NCBI GenBank assembly: GCA_007570785.1
Contig: ML664175.1
Span: forward strand, 10,951,441-11,015,440
From: Antilocapra americana
Lineage: Eukaryota > Chordata > Mammalia > Artiodactyla > Antilocapridae
Direction of reading: 5' to 3'
Length of the DNA stretch: 64,000 nucleotides
Shown: positions 34,170-47,369 of the stretch, in pieces
Position numbering within the stretch: position 1 is the first letter of the stretch
Layout of the letters: each line of letters begins with the position of its first letter
Program-made: the position numbers and the translations under genes
The notes under the pieces: generated by a model
The model's database searches: none
What the model saw: only the letters and a program-made list of their open reading frames with translations
Told to the model about the DNA's origin: nothing

Positions 34170-34950
34170 CTCCCATGCACATATATGCAATCCCCTGTAA
34201 TCCTACCACCCAGAGAAGGCTTCTGTTAACATTTGGGTACAAGGACATATGCATACTTTTCTATGCATAGCTATGCATTTATATTTTCAATAATGCAGTC
34301 ATATGCTGGTTAATAGTCTGCTCTAATATACTGTAAACATTTCCACATACTAAATATTTAACATTTTAGATAGCTGCAGAATATTCCATTCTATGGGTGT
34401 GCCGTAACTTAACACCAATTTGTTTCACAATTTGTTCATTATAATGCAAATTGAAATGATAGAATCAACATCTTGGGTCACATCTGTAAAAAACTGACTT
34501 ATTTCCAAATGGTACCTTTCTAGAAGGAACTGCTAGGTGAAAGTAAATTTTTGAGACTTGATACGCATCACTCCCCACAAAGGCTGTTTTCCTTAACGTT
34601 CCCACTAGCAATATATTAAACTTCCAGAATTGCAAGTTGCTGTTCAAACTATTTGCCAATAATTACAGAAAAGGGCTTCCTTTAAAATGTGTTTCTTTGA
34701 TTATAAATGAAGATTTGAGAGTCTTGTCATGTTTATTGACCATTTTCATCCACTGTTTTGAGCATTGCTTATTCATATCTTTCCTATATTTGGTGAGTTT
34801 GCCAGTTTTATTGGTTTATAAGTTACTTTATGAATTAAGACATCTATTTTGTCATGTGTTATTACTGTTTTCAACATGTGACTTGCCTTCTGATACAGCT
34901 GGTGGTATTTCTGTGTAGAAGTTGTTTTCCTAGGGTCTGCCCTTTGCAGG
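34170..34950 (-). mobile_element. Old L1M-like fragment (antisense)
   Basis: The order of GCAGAATATTCCATTCTATG, TAGAAGGAACTGCTAGGTGA and the following AT-rich text matches antisense old L1 3' sequence. It is strongly diverged. Confidence 0.55.
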
Positions 34951-34954
34951 AGTG

Positions 34955-35129
34955 CTGTGTGTGTGTGCTCAGCTGTGCTCCACCCCTGGGATCTCCCAGG
35001 CAAGAATACTGGAGTGGGTTGCCATTTCCTACTCCAGGGGATTTTCCTGACCCAGGGATCGGACCTGAGTCTCATGTCTCTTGTGTTGGTGGGTGGATTC
35101 TTTACCCCTAGCGCCACCTGGGAAGCCCA
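34955..35129 (-). mobile_element. Bov-tA SINE, partial (antisense)
   Basis: CCCAGGCAAGAATACTGGAG to CGCCACCTGGGAAGCCC; the tail region is shortened. Confidence 0.85.
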
Positions 35130-35449
35130 TGCATGTGTGCTAGGGCGTGCTTTCCCTACCCCAAGGATGGGTACAGATTTCTCCTTATTTTCTTTTAGTA
35201 CTTTAAAAAATTTTACTTTTATACTTAACTTTAATTCAGAAGGAAATTTTTAATCCATCTCAAATTTGGGAATATTGTAAGAGGTGAGATTTAGTTTTTA
35301 AAAAATCTACACTATACTGGTATAGAATATTAAATTCCTGTGTGTCTTTTGTGTCTTGGACCTGGGCCTTCTAGTTTTTCCACACTATTTAAATAAGTAT
35401 GGTTCTAGTCAGTGGTATGTTTGGTAGCATGAGTTCTCCCTCATTCTTT

Positions 35450-36470
35450 TAAATTTTGTGAAATATACAAAAAAGTACATAAAACAGGTGTGCAGTTTAA
35501 GAGATGAAGCAAACAGCTATGTAATCACAAACCAGAGGCGCAAAAGCCACTGCCAGCACTCCAAAATCTCCCTGTGTGTTCCTTCCAGCCTCCTTTGTCC
35601 CCCAGAGGAAACTGCTAGCCTGACTTAATGGCAATGCTTCTCTTTTACAAAGCGGTTTTACTTGTTATGTGGACAACGATATTGTGTGTCTCCCCCACTT
35701 TTGACTTAAACTGGGATCACACTGCATGTTGTGTCTAGTGCCTTCCACTAAACACTGTGCACTAAACAGCGCACACTGTGTCAGGGTGACCTACTCATTC
35801 TCACTGCTGTGTGGCATGCTGTCTCATTAGCACCCCTTTATTTTACTGAGATGGGCACCTCTATGACGTTTTCAGTTCAGGGCTATCACGCGCAGTGCTG
35901 CAATGAGCATGTCTGTGCACATAAACACTTCTGTAGGGCATTTACCTAGGAGTTTGACTGCTGGATTGTGAGACAGGTGTATGTTTAACATTTAATATCC
36001 TTCCCCTCATCCCTCACTATGTATGAGTTCCAGTTCAACACGTGATGTTGCCAGACTTTAATTTTAGCGTGTGACGTTTTTAGAGAGACATTCACTGTGC
36101 TTTTATTTTGCATTTCTCTAATTAGAAACAGCCTTTGAGCATCTTTCATTATGTTTAGTGGTCACTGGATTTCCTCTTTTGAAAAGTGCCCATTCAAAAA
36201 CCTGTCTGTTTTGTGTGTGTCAGCCATCTTACTCATTGATTTGTATATATTCTTCATACTAATGGATATTGAGTTTGTTGTAAATATCCTCTCTGATTAT
36301 TTTTCATTCTCTTTGTGGTTTTTTGATGAATAAAAGTTCTTCATTTTAATGACAAATATATTCATCTTTTATGTTTAGTGTCCTTTGTATCTTTTTTTAA
36401 GGAATGTTTTCCTACCCTGAAGTCATGAAAATACTATCTTTTAAAATCTTTTCATTTAAATAATGCTTTT
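35450..36470 (-). mobile_element. Old L1 fragment (antisense)
   Basis: GTGCTGCAATGAGCATGTCT, TAGGAGTTTGACTGCTGGAT and CTGTTTTGTGTGTGTCAGCC keep the usual spacing of an antisense L1 3' region. Confidence 0.65.
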
Positions 36471-39020
36471 TAATTTTGCCTTTCTTACTATGTTATGTTT
36501 GACTTCCTGTGGGAGGTACCTGTGACTGTGTGAAGAAGGGTCCTTCTGTGTAGCCACTGGTCTGGCACTGTGCAGTGCCCTTCTGCCATGCAGCAAGCAC
36601 CAGTCTGTGCCATGCATAGAGTATATTTCTGTGATCCTCTCTGAGTCCTCTCCATTTCTCCAGTCCATTAATGTGTTTGTGCTAATATGCCACTTTATTT
36701 GTAATAGCTTTATGATAAGGCTGGTGTAAAGCTTGTCATCCTGTTCAGGAGTGGCTTGACTGTTTCTGGGCCTTTGCATTTTAAAATTTATTTATTTGGA
36801 AAGAGAAACAAAGCAATGTATTTCCCTGTTTCTTTTTGCTTTCTGTAATTATTACCAAAACATAATTTATGATAATTTTTAAATTTAAATAACTTTTAGA
36901 ATCAGCTTGCCATGTTACATAAAAGGAAGCAACACAGTACAAATCTCGCTGGTAGTACAAATCTCCATGCATTTTAAAAAGATGCTTGATACTCTGATAT
37001 TTTTATTTCTGTATTTTGAGACTCAGGACATCTGAACCTTTGCCATTCATAAACTAAATCACTCTTTCAACTAGGTCATTACTTTCAGTCTATACAAGTT
37101 AAATAGAAATTCACAAGACTTTTTTATAGTGTGAATACCTAAAGTATGTGTAGTTTTGATTGAGTTAGCAAGAAAGAATTTTTTAAAAGATATCAAAGTT
37201 GGGTTTAAACTAGGAAAAATTAAGTGAGTCTGTAGCCATGAACTCTTACCTTCGATTTTCAAGGGATTATGTTAAGAGAAGAAAGTTAAGTGCTAAAGTT
37301 TGGGGCTTTACCTGCTCTGGGGAAGAGGTTAGGAGGATTAATCACATTATATAACAGTCATCTATAGGGTAATTTTCATTTTCATAGGACCTGGCCCTGA
37401 TCCATATCATTCTCTGAGAAGCCAGGAGCTGTGAGTCAAGGGGGAGGTAGATAGCTTGTGGGATTATCTCTGTTTCCTGTAACAGGGATGTTGAAGTCAT
37501 TTGCTCAAGGGCACTCAGAGGCAGCCAAGAAAAGAACCCGGTGCTCAAAATTTCTGGGCGCTGGAGGACATGGCCTTGCACATGAATACCACAAATCAAG
37601 GTTATGTATGGGCTTTAAAAAGTGATAATGCTAAGCAAGAGTTCAGGTTACTCTAGGGGTTATTTGTCCTGTCTCTATGACTTAAACTACAAAAGAGATT
37701 TTTTCCTTCTGATAATTTTTGCATTTGGAATGTTTTATGTTTAAGCATCTTATCACTATGTGACCATTTTGGCCACTGCTGGTATCTTGATCCTTTCCTC
37801 CTCATTGGTAGTTGGTTCATAAACTTTTGTCAAAGAAAAGATGTGAGAGAAAATGACATCAGATATCATGGGCTTTATTTAGAGGACCAGGTAAACCTGG
37901 CAGGTGACCCTTTGCAGGCTTCGTGACAATTTATGACACTAAAAGGAAGTAAAGCTGTTTAAAAGGAAAAGATTATGTCTTTGTATAGGAGAAGTTGAGC
38001 GTGCCTATGCTAGATAAATGAAAGAGTTCCATATCCCGCTTTTATGAGGAGCCTACAGAGTCATCTACAAAATACGGCAAGTGGCATTATTGACTAGCTG
38101 TTTGACAGGGAGGGGAAACTCACAGCTACTATTTTAATTTCTGGCTAAAGTGAGGAAGCTTTGATACAGGGCTGATGAAATCAACCTCGTGTTGGATAAT
38201 ACTGAACTAGAGCCAGACCACAAATCAGAAGCGATTCTGAAAGCACAGCATAAAAGCCTGAACAATTAAATATGATCTATTACTTCCCAGATGATTTTAG
38301 AAAACTTGGAATTAAAAAAAGGCCAAAAAGAGGCTAAGCCACTGGAATAGCATTAGATTATTAGATTTAGGATTTAAATGCCACTATTTCCTTTGAATCC
38401 AGTGGGAAGTTCTATCCTCTCCTGACTATTTAGTCTGTAAGATGAGGTCAGTGACCCCTTATCTAATGTATGGGGTATGTTTTGAGAGAACAAAATTTCA
38501 AAGTGTGGTCTTTATAGAACACTTTGAGGTCTAAAAGGGAGTCTATATGAAAACCTTATTGTAACGATGGTAACAATTATGATTGAAGTAGTTTAGGAGG
38601 TTCCTTTTGGCATCTGAAGCAAAATGTTTTAAAATCACCACCATATGAAGCTTTTAATTTAGTGTTAAAATTAACTGAAAACAATAGAGACTCCCTAAAA
38701 AGCTATTTTGACAAGGGGAAATTAGGACACTGGGCTAAGGGGAGACCCAGTTTCGTATGGAAAAACTTCACATTATTAAAACAAAAGAATGAGAGTTGTA
38801 AATCAGGTCTTTGGAGTATACAAAAAAACTCTTTGAAAGATGGAGACTCAGCTTGGTGCTTATAAACTCTGTCTGAAAATACTGCTAGTAAATACAGGAG
38901 TGCTCTCAATCAGTACCACATATATTTGTATGGAGTTAAATAGCCCTTCCAGTGCTTGTGTTGTAAAAATGAAAGTATATCTTCTGTTGATTACTTAGAT
39001 TTTTAAATAAAAATTTCTCC
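36471..39020. other. Unannotated intergenic stretch
   Basis: Short MIR-like pieces near 37480-37540 and 38380-38460. No gene is recognised. Confidence 0.4.
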
Positions 39021-39034
39021 CCTTCAGCTACACT

Positions 39035-39215
39035 CAGTCATGTCCACCTCTTTGTGATACAATGGGCTGTAACCCGCCAGGCTTCTTTGTCCATGGGGAC
39101 TCTCTAGGCAAGAACACTGGAGTGGGTTGCCATGCCCTCCTCCAGGGGATCTTCCCAACCCATGGATCTAACCCAGGTCTCCCGCACTGCAGGCAGATTC
39201 TTTAACGTCTAACCA
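39035..39215 (-). mobile_element. Bov-tA SINE (antisense)
   Basis: CAGTCATGTCCACCTCTTTG to CTTTAACGTCTAACCA. Perfect 11-bp TSD TCAGCTACACT at 39024-39034 and 39216-39226. Confidence 0.92.
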
Positions 39216-39469
39216 TCAGCTACACTTAGCAGGGTTAAAATGAAGCACATTAGGAAACTGTAACTGACAATAGAAGGCAAATCTCATTGCAAATTAACAT
39301 CTTTAGTTCTTAAGGAAGGAAGGAACAAATATTAGGCATTATTTTTCCATATCTCCTAACTGGGGAAACTGAGGCACAGAGACACGTGGAGAGTTGCCTA
39401 TGGTTGTGCAGGTGCTTCTGACAGAACCAATTCTTTCTGCACTACCCATGTCTGCTTAATGTGGAGTCT

Positions 39470-39695
39470 GTGTCTTGCATGCTAAATTGCTTCAATGGTG
39501 TCCGACTCTGCGATGCTATGGACTGTAGCCCACCAGACTCCTCTGTCCATGGGATTCTCCAGGCAAGAATCCTGGAGTGGGTTACCATTTCCTATTATAG
39601 GGGATCTTCCCAACCCAGGGATTGAACCCATGTCTCTTTTGTCTCCTGCATTGGCAGGCAGGTTCTTTTCCACCAGTGCCACCTGGGAAACCCAG
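39470..39695 (-). mobile_element. Bov-tA SINE (antisense)
   Basis: AAATTGCTTCAATGGTGTCC to GCCACCTGGGAAACCC. Perfect 10-bp TSD TGTGGAGTCT at 39460-39469 and 39696-39705. Confidence 0.92.
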
Positions 39696-40235
39696 TGTGG
39701 AGTCTACTCATAATTAATTCCTTAGCACATTTGTGTAAAATTATAGAAAAAGCATAGTGCCAGAAATGTATTTTCTAAAAGTACAGGCATCTTTAATTTC
39801 TTTACTGTAGTCTTAACTATGGCAATTAGGCCCAATGACTACAATTTTCTTGAAATAAAATGGATAATATATAAAAAATAAACTGAAAATGGATAATGTA
39901 CTTATCATTATTTATACAGGTTATCCTATTTTTCCTTTTCACTGTATAACTTGGTCTGTTCTGAATGTCTCCACTCTCACACTCCTCTTCTTTTAGTCAT
40001 CAGAAGGTTGACTTTCACTGGCTCACCAAACTTCTCACCAGTCCCTCTGTGAAATCTCAGTTTGGGGTTTGACTGTCATTGCTGGTTAGTCAACATCATT
40101 AATAAAAATGCCAGGAAGTCAAATGGCTTCTATGAAGCAGATGGATTTGAGAGGAGTAAACCTTCTTTGAGAACTGTTTTTTAAACATTGAGGTATAATT
40201 AACATAACATGAAATTAGTTTCAGGCATACAACAA

Positions 40236-40566
40236 TGTCCAAAGTCCCTTGGACAGCAAGGAGATCAAACCAGTCAATCCTAAAGGAAATCAACCCTGAA
40301 TATTAACTGGAAGGACTGATGCTGAAGCTCTAACACTTTGGCCACCTGATGTGAAGAGCCAACTCATTGGAAAAGACCCTGATGCTGGGAAGGATTGAGA
40401 GCAGGAGGAGAAGGGAGCAACAGAGAATGAAATGGTTGGATGATATCATTGACTCAATGGGTATGAGTTTGAGCAGACTCCAGGAGACACTGAAGGACGG
40501 GGAAGCCTGGAATGCTGCAGTCCAGGGGTTGAAAAGAGTTGGATATGACTTAGCAAATGAACAATG
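40236..40566 (+). mobile_element. BovB 3' end
   Basis: CCAAAGTCCCTTGGACAGCA through GGAAAAGACCCTGATGCTGG to GATATGACTTAGCAAATGAA. AACAATG flanks both edges. Confidence 0.85.
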
Positions 40567-40628
40567 ACTCAATAATTATATACATGATGAAAGGATTACC
40601 ACATTAAGTTTAATTAACATCCATCTAC

Positions 40629-40817
40629 GGCTTCCCCAGTGGCTCAGCTGATAAAGAATCTGCCTGCTAATACAGGAGATGCAGGTTCGATTCCTGTATA
40701 AGGAAGATCTCCCAGAGAAGGAAATGGCAACCCCTTCAGTATTCTTGCCTGGTGGGCTATACTTCATGGGATCACAAAGAGTTGGACATGACTGAGCACA
40801 CCTGTGCACACACATAC
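40629..40817 (+). mobile_element. Bov-tA SINE
   Basis: GGCTTCCCCAGTGGCTCAGC to GTTGGACATGACTGAGCACA. Flanks AACATCCATCT and AACATCTATTT look like an aged TSD. Confidence 0.88.
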
Positions 40818-41000
40818 AACATCTATTTCTGTATTACGATTGCAAGAAGTTTTTTGTGTACAATGAGAATTTTGAGGATTTACTTTTTAAGGACCTTTCA
40901 AATATGCAATACAGTATTATTAACTATAGTCACCATGCTGTATATTACATTCCTATGATTTATTTATAAGTTTAAGTTTGTATCTTTTGATTCCATTAAC

Positions 41001-42480
41001 CTGTTTAATCTCCTTCTCCCTTAAATTCTATTTGAGTTAAGATACTAATAAAGCGTTTGTGACTACAGCATGGAGTCAGCTAAATTTTGCACTTCTTGAT
41101 CCTCTCTGACTCTTTGGGAACAAGGAGGAATTCTCAGAGCTTCGTAAATCTTCTGGCCCTGCAGTCCTTTGGCAGGCGAGCTGTCTGTACCTCCATTATG
41201 TGCTGCTGATCCATCTCTGTGATCAATACCTTCAACGAAATGGTCAGATATGGAATGGAGGACACAGTCCCCCTTGCCTGACTGGTAAAGTCTCTGGTTT
41301 TGTTAGTCTTGTTACTAATTATCATTTCTCAGATTGCCTCTTGTATCTGGCTTTTTAATCATACAACATCATGGTTTAGTTTGCTGTTCAGGGGTGTGAT
41401 TGGCCTTGCTCTTCATAGCACGCACTGCTTGGTCTTATCCAGAGAGGAAGTCTAGATGGCTGTGGGTTACGTGTAGGTCTCAGTGTTCAAGAAGTAACTC
41501 TACTTAGCCTTTATCCTCTCTGAAGACAACACACCGAGATCCTCATTAGTATGGGGGTTCCTCAGATAATTGACAAACTAAAGGAAACCATTTGACTTTG
41601 GAACTTTGTTATAGTAACACAGTACCTAGCATACCTGACAACTGGTGGAGACTCATGGTATGTCTCAATATGTCCCTGGACTAGCATTGCTCTCGATGAT
41701 GACCTTAATGTTCTGTGCCATTCCCTCAGTATGAAAGTTTATTTCAAAATGGAAAATTTCAGATTTGCAAATTGTGCAGGTCAAGTGTAGCTATTGAATA
41801 ATGATGGAGTTCATGCTTCAGTGCTTTCCCCTCCTCCAGTCTACTGCCACGATTTCCTCTAGTGCAAAAACCTGTTTATCTGTCAGAGTTCTATTATCTT
41901 GAAGACAGAAATTTGTCAATAAACTCATTAATTGATCTCTCAGTGCATGTCCATTTATTAGATGGCTTTTTCTTGGAGGAAAGTAGGACTTAAGGGAATG
42001 GGAGATGAAACAGGCAAGTTTTGAGGAAGAGAAGAGAGGAAAAGGAAAATGGAGAAGGACAGGATGGAAGGGAGGCCTGCATGGACTCTTCAGAGTTAAG
42101 GGGAAGCGCAAAGTGTAAATTGGAAGACTGGAGTCTCTCACTGTCTTCAACTCCTCTCCTCCTATTTTTTCTTGAACTCATTCCAATCAAGGGTCTGCTC
42201 ATAACGTTCTCCCAAAAAAACTTGTTGAGGCTACCAGGGGCCTTCATGCTGCTAACTCAGCATGAGTCATGAAACACTGAAATGCTCAAGGTTCTCTCCT
42301 TGAATCTCTTCTCTGCCTATGCTCACTCCTTTGGTGATCTAATCCTGCCTTGTTGTTTTACAGCCTGTTGATACATCACGACCCCCAAGCTCTTATCTCC
42401 AGCTCTGAATTGCACACTCATATTCTGCTGTAACAAGAGTGCTCGGGGTGAGTCCTGGGCTCTCAGGTAAGGAATCAGAA
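41001..42480. other. Unannotated intergenic stretch
   Basis: No gene or clear repeat recognised; a purine-rich segment lies at 41990-42075. Confidence 0.4.
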
Positions 42481-42582
42481 TACATTGGTGGTGGTGGTAA
42501 TTTTGCTCTTAACACAGTGAATATTTTTGGTCAAGTTGCTTAACTTTTTGGGTCTTGACTGTTCCAGTTTCTAAAATGAGAG

Positions 42583-42725
42583 TTGTTGCTGTTGAGTCAT
42601 TAAGTTTTGCCTGACTCTTTACTACCCCACAGACTGAAGCATGCCAGGCTTCCCTGACTTTCACTATTTCCTGGAGTTTGCTCAAGCTCATGTCCATTGA
42701 GTTGGTGATGCTATCTAACCTCATT
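42583..42725 (-). mobile_element. BovB/Bov-A 3' end (antisense)
   Basis: GTTGCTGTTGAGTCATTAAG, AGCATGCCAGGCTTCCCTGA and GCTCATGTCCATTGAGTTGG, in reverse orientation. Confidence 0.8.
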
Positions 42726-42733
42726 TTTACAGT

Positions 42734-43125
42734 ATGTGGGCAAAAATGAAGGAGTTGGCAACAAAGAAAAGTCCAGGACCCAACAGCTTCACAGGTGAAT
42801 TCTATCAAACATTTAGAGAAGAGTTAACACTCATCCTTCTGAAACTGTTCCACAAAACTGCAGAGGAAGAAAAACTTCCAAACTCATTCTATGGGGCCAC
42901 CATCACCCTGATCAAAATCAGACAAAGACACCACAAAAAAAGGAAAATTGCAGACCAATATCACTAATGAACACAGATGCAAAAATCATCTCCGAATCCA
43001 ACACACATTAAAAAGATCATACACCTTGGTCAAATGCGATTCAAACCAGGGATGCAAGGATTTTTCAATATCTGCAAACCAAACACTGTGATACACCACA
43101 TCAACAAACTGAAGAATAAAATGAG
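42734..43125 (+). mobile_element. L1 ORF2 internal fragment
   Basis: One frame reads [17 protein letters not shown] then [15 protein letters not shown], the reverse transcriptase region of L1 ORF2. It stops after 77 codons and L1 text goes on to CAACAAACTGAAGAATAAAA. Confidence 0.85.
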
Positions 43126-43204
43126 GGAGGTGGAATGGGTCAGCATCTCCCCAAATGCATGTCTTATAACAGAAATCTTGAGGAAAGAAGGATTTGGTGG
43201 TCCA

Positions 43205-43805
43205 GGGAGGTAGTGTGCTCTGTTGCCTGATTGTTGTGGGGTCTCCTACCTTTTGTCCCTGCTTCTGCCTTTGTCCATGTCACAGAGGTGTCACAATACA
43301 GCAGCCAGAATGAGTTTTTAAAGTCATCATCAGATCAAGTCATTTTTCTACCCCATGCCTTCTCCAGTGGCTCCCAACTCAGAAAAGAAGCAAAATTCCT
43401 TTTGGTGACCTACACAGCTGCACATGACCCCACTCTCAAGCTGACAGGGCACCCAGGCCTCCTTGCTGGTGCCCTAATGTGTGCAGAGCACTTCCACCTA
43501 AGGGCCTTCACACAGCTATTCTCTCTGCCTTGACACTAGCAGGCCTGGCTCCTCATTTCCTATGAGTATCTCCCCAAATGTCTCCTGATCAGGGAAGCCA
43601 ATGAGTATAAAATGACCCCCCTTAGCTGCTTTTTCTTTCCTCCATAGAATTGTGTGTTCAGGCTTGTGGCCTGACTTATCCCACTGGAGTATGAGGGTAG
43701 GGATTTTTATTTGTTTGGTTTATTGCTATCTCCCCAGGGACCCAGAACCATAGGAGACATAGTGGGCACTCGGTAATATCTTGTAACTGAATGAGAGAGC
43801 AAATG
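43205..43805 (-). repeat. L2 LINE 3' region (antisense)
   Basis: GGGCCTTCACACAGCTATTC, ATGTCTCCTGATCAGGGAAG and GTGGGCACTCGGTAATATCT follow the L2 3' consensus order. Confidence 0.65.
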
Positions 43806-43944
43806 AACGAAGTGAGAGGAGAAAATGAGCAGATGGAGACGGAAGCAGGGGGCTTGGAAGCCGTCCTCTGCACAAGCCTGAGGGCCCCCTCGCTCCCACG
43901 TGTGATCCTGATGCCAACACCCAGGGGTCATGTGTTGTTTAGGT

Positions 43945-44095
43945 AGAGGCTTTGCATCTGTGGTCTCACTTGCTTCTCATCCATGTCCTGAGAGGGAAGT
44001 ATGATCATTCCAGCATCTTCCAGAGAAGGAAACAGAGGGTCGGCGAGGGAGAGACTTTCTCAAGGTCACACACTGTAAAGGCCTGCTTCTGTTTT
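43945..44095 (-). repeat. MIR SINE (antisense)
   Basis: AGAGAAGGAAACAGAGGGTC and TCTCAAGGTCACACACTGTA match the MIR core in reverse. Confidence 0.7.
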
Positions 44096-45286
44096 TCTCT
44101 AAGTGCCCTTTTCAGTTTCCCATGCTGCCTCGCCTGTGTGCTCTGTTTGCTGGGATTCCAGACAGCCAGTGCCCTGCATTCCTGGGGGGCTGCTGAGGAT
44201 GAGGGGGGAAGAAGTGAGATCCTGTCACCAAGCCCTTCACTGCCAGGGTGGACCCTTCCCTTGGTCTTGACAGCAGAGCTGTGACAGACTGTGCCTTTCA
44301 CAGACATTTTCCTTAATAAGAAGAGATGACAATGACAGAGGGGAACAGGGGGCAAAGAGCATAAGCACAGCCCAAGCGACAGTCCTTCTGTGGTTCGCTC
44401 CTGTCCAGGTCTTGGATCTTACCTTCTGGATCCACCACCTTCCTGGAGGGCTGTGCGGCACTTAGACACCGGCCTGAGCCCACAGCTCAGACTCGCCCCT
44501 CACTCCTAGGATAACGCTGCTTAACAGCTGCCAGCCTCTTTGTCTGAAAAGGGAGAGTAATAGGAACACTGTCATAGTCAGAGGCTTGTGGGGAGGATGA
44601 GTTAGCCCTCAGTTTACAACGACTGTCAGCTCTTCTTCCTGCATCCAGCCTGTCTCTCTGAGGAGAGTCTGTCCCTCACAACCACGTGTCCTGCACCCCT
44701 GAGTCACTGCCTCGCAGCAGAGAGCAGAAGAGACAGGCTGCCAAGCTGAGCCCTCCCAAGGGGCATGGCCTCGCCCTCTGTCCTCAGAAGTGATCCTAAC
44801 TTCACACATCAAGAGGCAGCAGCATTCAAAAAGAACTAGACTTGCCTTCAGTGATTGGGGTTGTTCTGTTGCATCATGGTTCTTAAGCTTGGGAGCTGGG
44901 TGGTGAAACTGGTCCAGGAAGAGACCAGAATTGAAGGGATGATAAGATAAACACTCGGCTTGGGAGCTGTCCCTGTGGGGGTCCTTGTGCACATGTCTAG
45001 TGGGATGCTGGAAAGCAAGCTTAATCCTTGGGAAGTTGGTTGTCCTGGAGGCCAAGGATGAGGCCCTTCCATATGGAGAGGGTTGTTGGAACCCATAGAT
45101 TCTATGCCCAGAGAGTGTAGAGCAGGAAGAGAAAGGACCAGTGACAGAAATGTGGGAAGCACTGAAGGGCAGGGGAGGGCCAGGCCTGACAGGCGGCAGC
45201 CTCTAGGTGGACTCAAATTCTGCTCTCACACATCTTGGGAGAACTGACACGTGTATAAATAATTCTTATCCAAAGTATACAGGGCT

Positions 45287-45483
45287 GGGACTTCCTTGAT
45301 GGTCCAGTGGCTAAGACTCTACATTCCCCATGCAGGGGGCCTGGGTTCAATCCCTGACTGGGGAACTATTATAGATTACATATGCTGCAAATAAGAGTTT
45401 ACAGGCTGCAACTTTAAGATCCCATGTGCCACAACTGAGACCCCAGCACAGCCAAATAAATAAATATTTTCAAAAAGACACAC
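45287..45483 (+). mobile_element. CHR SINE
   Basis: GGGACTTCCTTGATGGTCCA head, GTTCAATCCCTGACTGGGGA, AAATAAATAAAT tail. A 14-bp TSD AAGTATACAGGGCT (45273-45286) with one mismatch recurs at 45484-45497. Confidence 0.9.
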
Positions 45484-45697
45484 AAGTATATAGGGCTAAG
45501 TGACTAAGAGAGACCGAAGACCTTTCAGACCTCTGTGAAGGAGGGAGCTCGAACTAGGCTTTGACCCTTGGGTGCAGTGGGGACGGGTGGGATGGGGAGA
45601 GTTAAATGTAGCATTAGAAAAGTCCAGGAGGCAGGAGAATTCAGAATGTTAGAGAAACTGTGAGAAGGTGATTAATATCTGGGGAGAGGAACTCATG

Positions 45698-46105
45698 AGA
45701 GTTGGGCCATAAAGAAGGCTGAGTGCCAAAGAATTGATGCTTTCAAACTGTGGTGCTGGAGAAGAATCTTGAGAGTCCCTAGGACAGCAAGGAGTTCATA
45801 CCAATCAATTCTAAAGGAAACCAACCATGAATATTCATTGGAAGGACTGATGCTGAAGCTGAAGCTCCAATACTTTGGCCACCTGATGAGAAGAGCCGAT
45901 ATGTTGGAAAAGACCCTGATGCTGGGAAAGACTGAGGGCAGGAGGAGAAGGAGGTGACAGAGGATTAGATGGTTGCATGGCATTACTGACTCAAAGGACA
46001 TGAGTCTGAGCAAACTCTGGGGAGATAGAGAAGGACAGGGAATCCTGGTGTGCGCAGTCTTTATGGGGTTGCAAAGAGTTGGACACGACTTAGCAACCAA
46101 ACAAC
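45698..46105 (+). mobile_element. BovB 3' end with TSD
   Basis: GTTGGGCCATAAAGAAGGCT to GGACACGACTTAGCAACCAA. Perfect 13-bp TSD AGAGGAACTCATG at 45685-45697 and 46106-46118. Confidence 0.92.
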
Positions 46106-46424
46106 AGAGGAACTCATGGAACAATGCAGAACTGGATTCAAATTTAAAGGAATTAAAAATATGAGTCACAGATAGAAGTCTGGGGAGACTCTGAAGTGAG
46201 CACTACTGTTGCTGACACTGAGGTGATAAGTGGGCAGGACATCGGTTAAGCAGCTTCCTGGAAGAAGCACCTGTGGAAGGGACGGGAAGGACACAGGGTG
46301 AGTTGTGGGGAGAAGCCGGGAGGTGTGGAAGTCTCACCAAAGGCTCAGGTGACCTTGCTGGGTGCGTGGGCGGCCCTGAAGAGCGGTTTCCCTATGCAGG
46401 GTCTAGAGGATTGAATGAAAAATG

Positions 46425-46837
46425 GCCGCAAGAAGATATATCCGTGTTGTAGCCCTCAGAACCTGTGACCTGATTTGCAAACGCAATGAAGGCTCTTGAG
46501 ATGAGGTCATCCTGCATCTGGGGCCCTAAATCCAATGATCAGCATCCTCATAAGAGAAAAGAGGGGAAGATTCAGCACTCAGACACACAGGGGAGAAGGC
46601 CAGGTGAAAACAGAGACTAAGACTGGAGAGAAAGGCACCTACAAACCAAGACATACTGGCATTGCCAGCAGGAGCTAGGAGAGAGGCGGGAACAGACTCC
46701 CTCAGAGCCTGCTACAGAACCCAGCCTGCTCACACCTTGATTCCTGCCTCCAGAACTGTGAGAGAATGAACTCCCATTGTTTTAAGCTGCTGAGTTTGTA
46801 GTAATTTGTTATGGCACCCCTAAGAAATGGATACTGG
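46425..46837 (+). mobile_element. MaLR (MLT1-type) LTR
   Basis: The 3' part reads CTCCAGAACTGTGAGAGAAT then TTTTAAGCTGCTGAGTTTGT and TTTGTTATGGCACCCC, the usual end of MaLR LTRs. The 5' part carries GACCTGATTTGCAAACGCAA. Assignment to a subfamily is not possible by eye. Confidence 0.6.
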
Positions 46838-47129
46838 AGGCCAGAACTCTTTGCCATGCATGATCAGTCACCAGATGTGGGCTGCCCCTGGAAAGGAGCC
46901 TGGCCTTGAGTGAGCTCCTTTTCTGCAACAGGCATTGCCCCTTAGAGGCCCTAGTCTGAAAGCACTCCCAGCAGCCTGAGGAATACATTGCTCATTTCTG
47001 AAAACGATTTTGACAAGGCGTTATAGCAGTTGCTCTTCTATCCCTGGGTTTTCCCATCTCCATGGTGGGAATAACTATAAGACCTTTCCCATAAGGTTGC
47101 TGGGATACAAAATTAGATGGCAGTACTAG

Positions 47130-47353
47130 TTGCTCTTGTTTAGCTGCTCAGTCGTGTCTGACTCTTTGTGACCGCCATGGACTCTAACCCATCAGGCTCC
47201 TCTGTCCGTGGGATTTTCCAGGTCAGAATACTGGAGTGGGTTGTCATTTCCTTTTCCGGGGGGATCTTCCCAACCCAGGGATCAAACCTGCATCTACTGT
47301 GTCTCCTGCACTGGCAGGCAGATTCTTTACCACTGAGCCGCCTGGGAAGCCTC
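47130..47353 (-). mobile_element. Bov-tA SINE (antisense)
   Basis: TTTAGCTGCTCAGTCGTGTC to GAGCCGCCTGGGAAGCCTC, flanked by AGTACTAG and AGTACCAG. Confidence 0.9.
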
Positions 47354-47369
47354 ATTAGTACCAGCAGCT

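Larger units (their letters stand above)
40180..41000 (-). mobile_element. L1 fragment (antisense) split by BovB and Bov-tA
   Basis: GAGGTATAATTAACATAACA is followed by BovB at 40236. L1 text returns at 40566-40628 and again at 40818-40990 (CCATGCTGTATATTACATTC). Confidence 0.65.

Noticed and set aside
42734..42967. Host gene from the 77-codon ORF
   Set aside because: The peptide is the L1 ORF2 reverse transcriptase region and ends in a stop.
44005..45216. Overlapping 110-150 codon ORFs on the minus strand
   Set aside because: No recognisable domain or splice support, and they overlap a MIR. GC-rich sequence yields chance frames.
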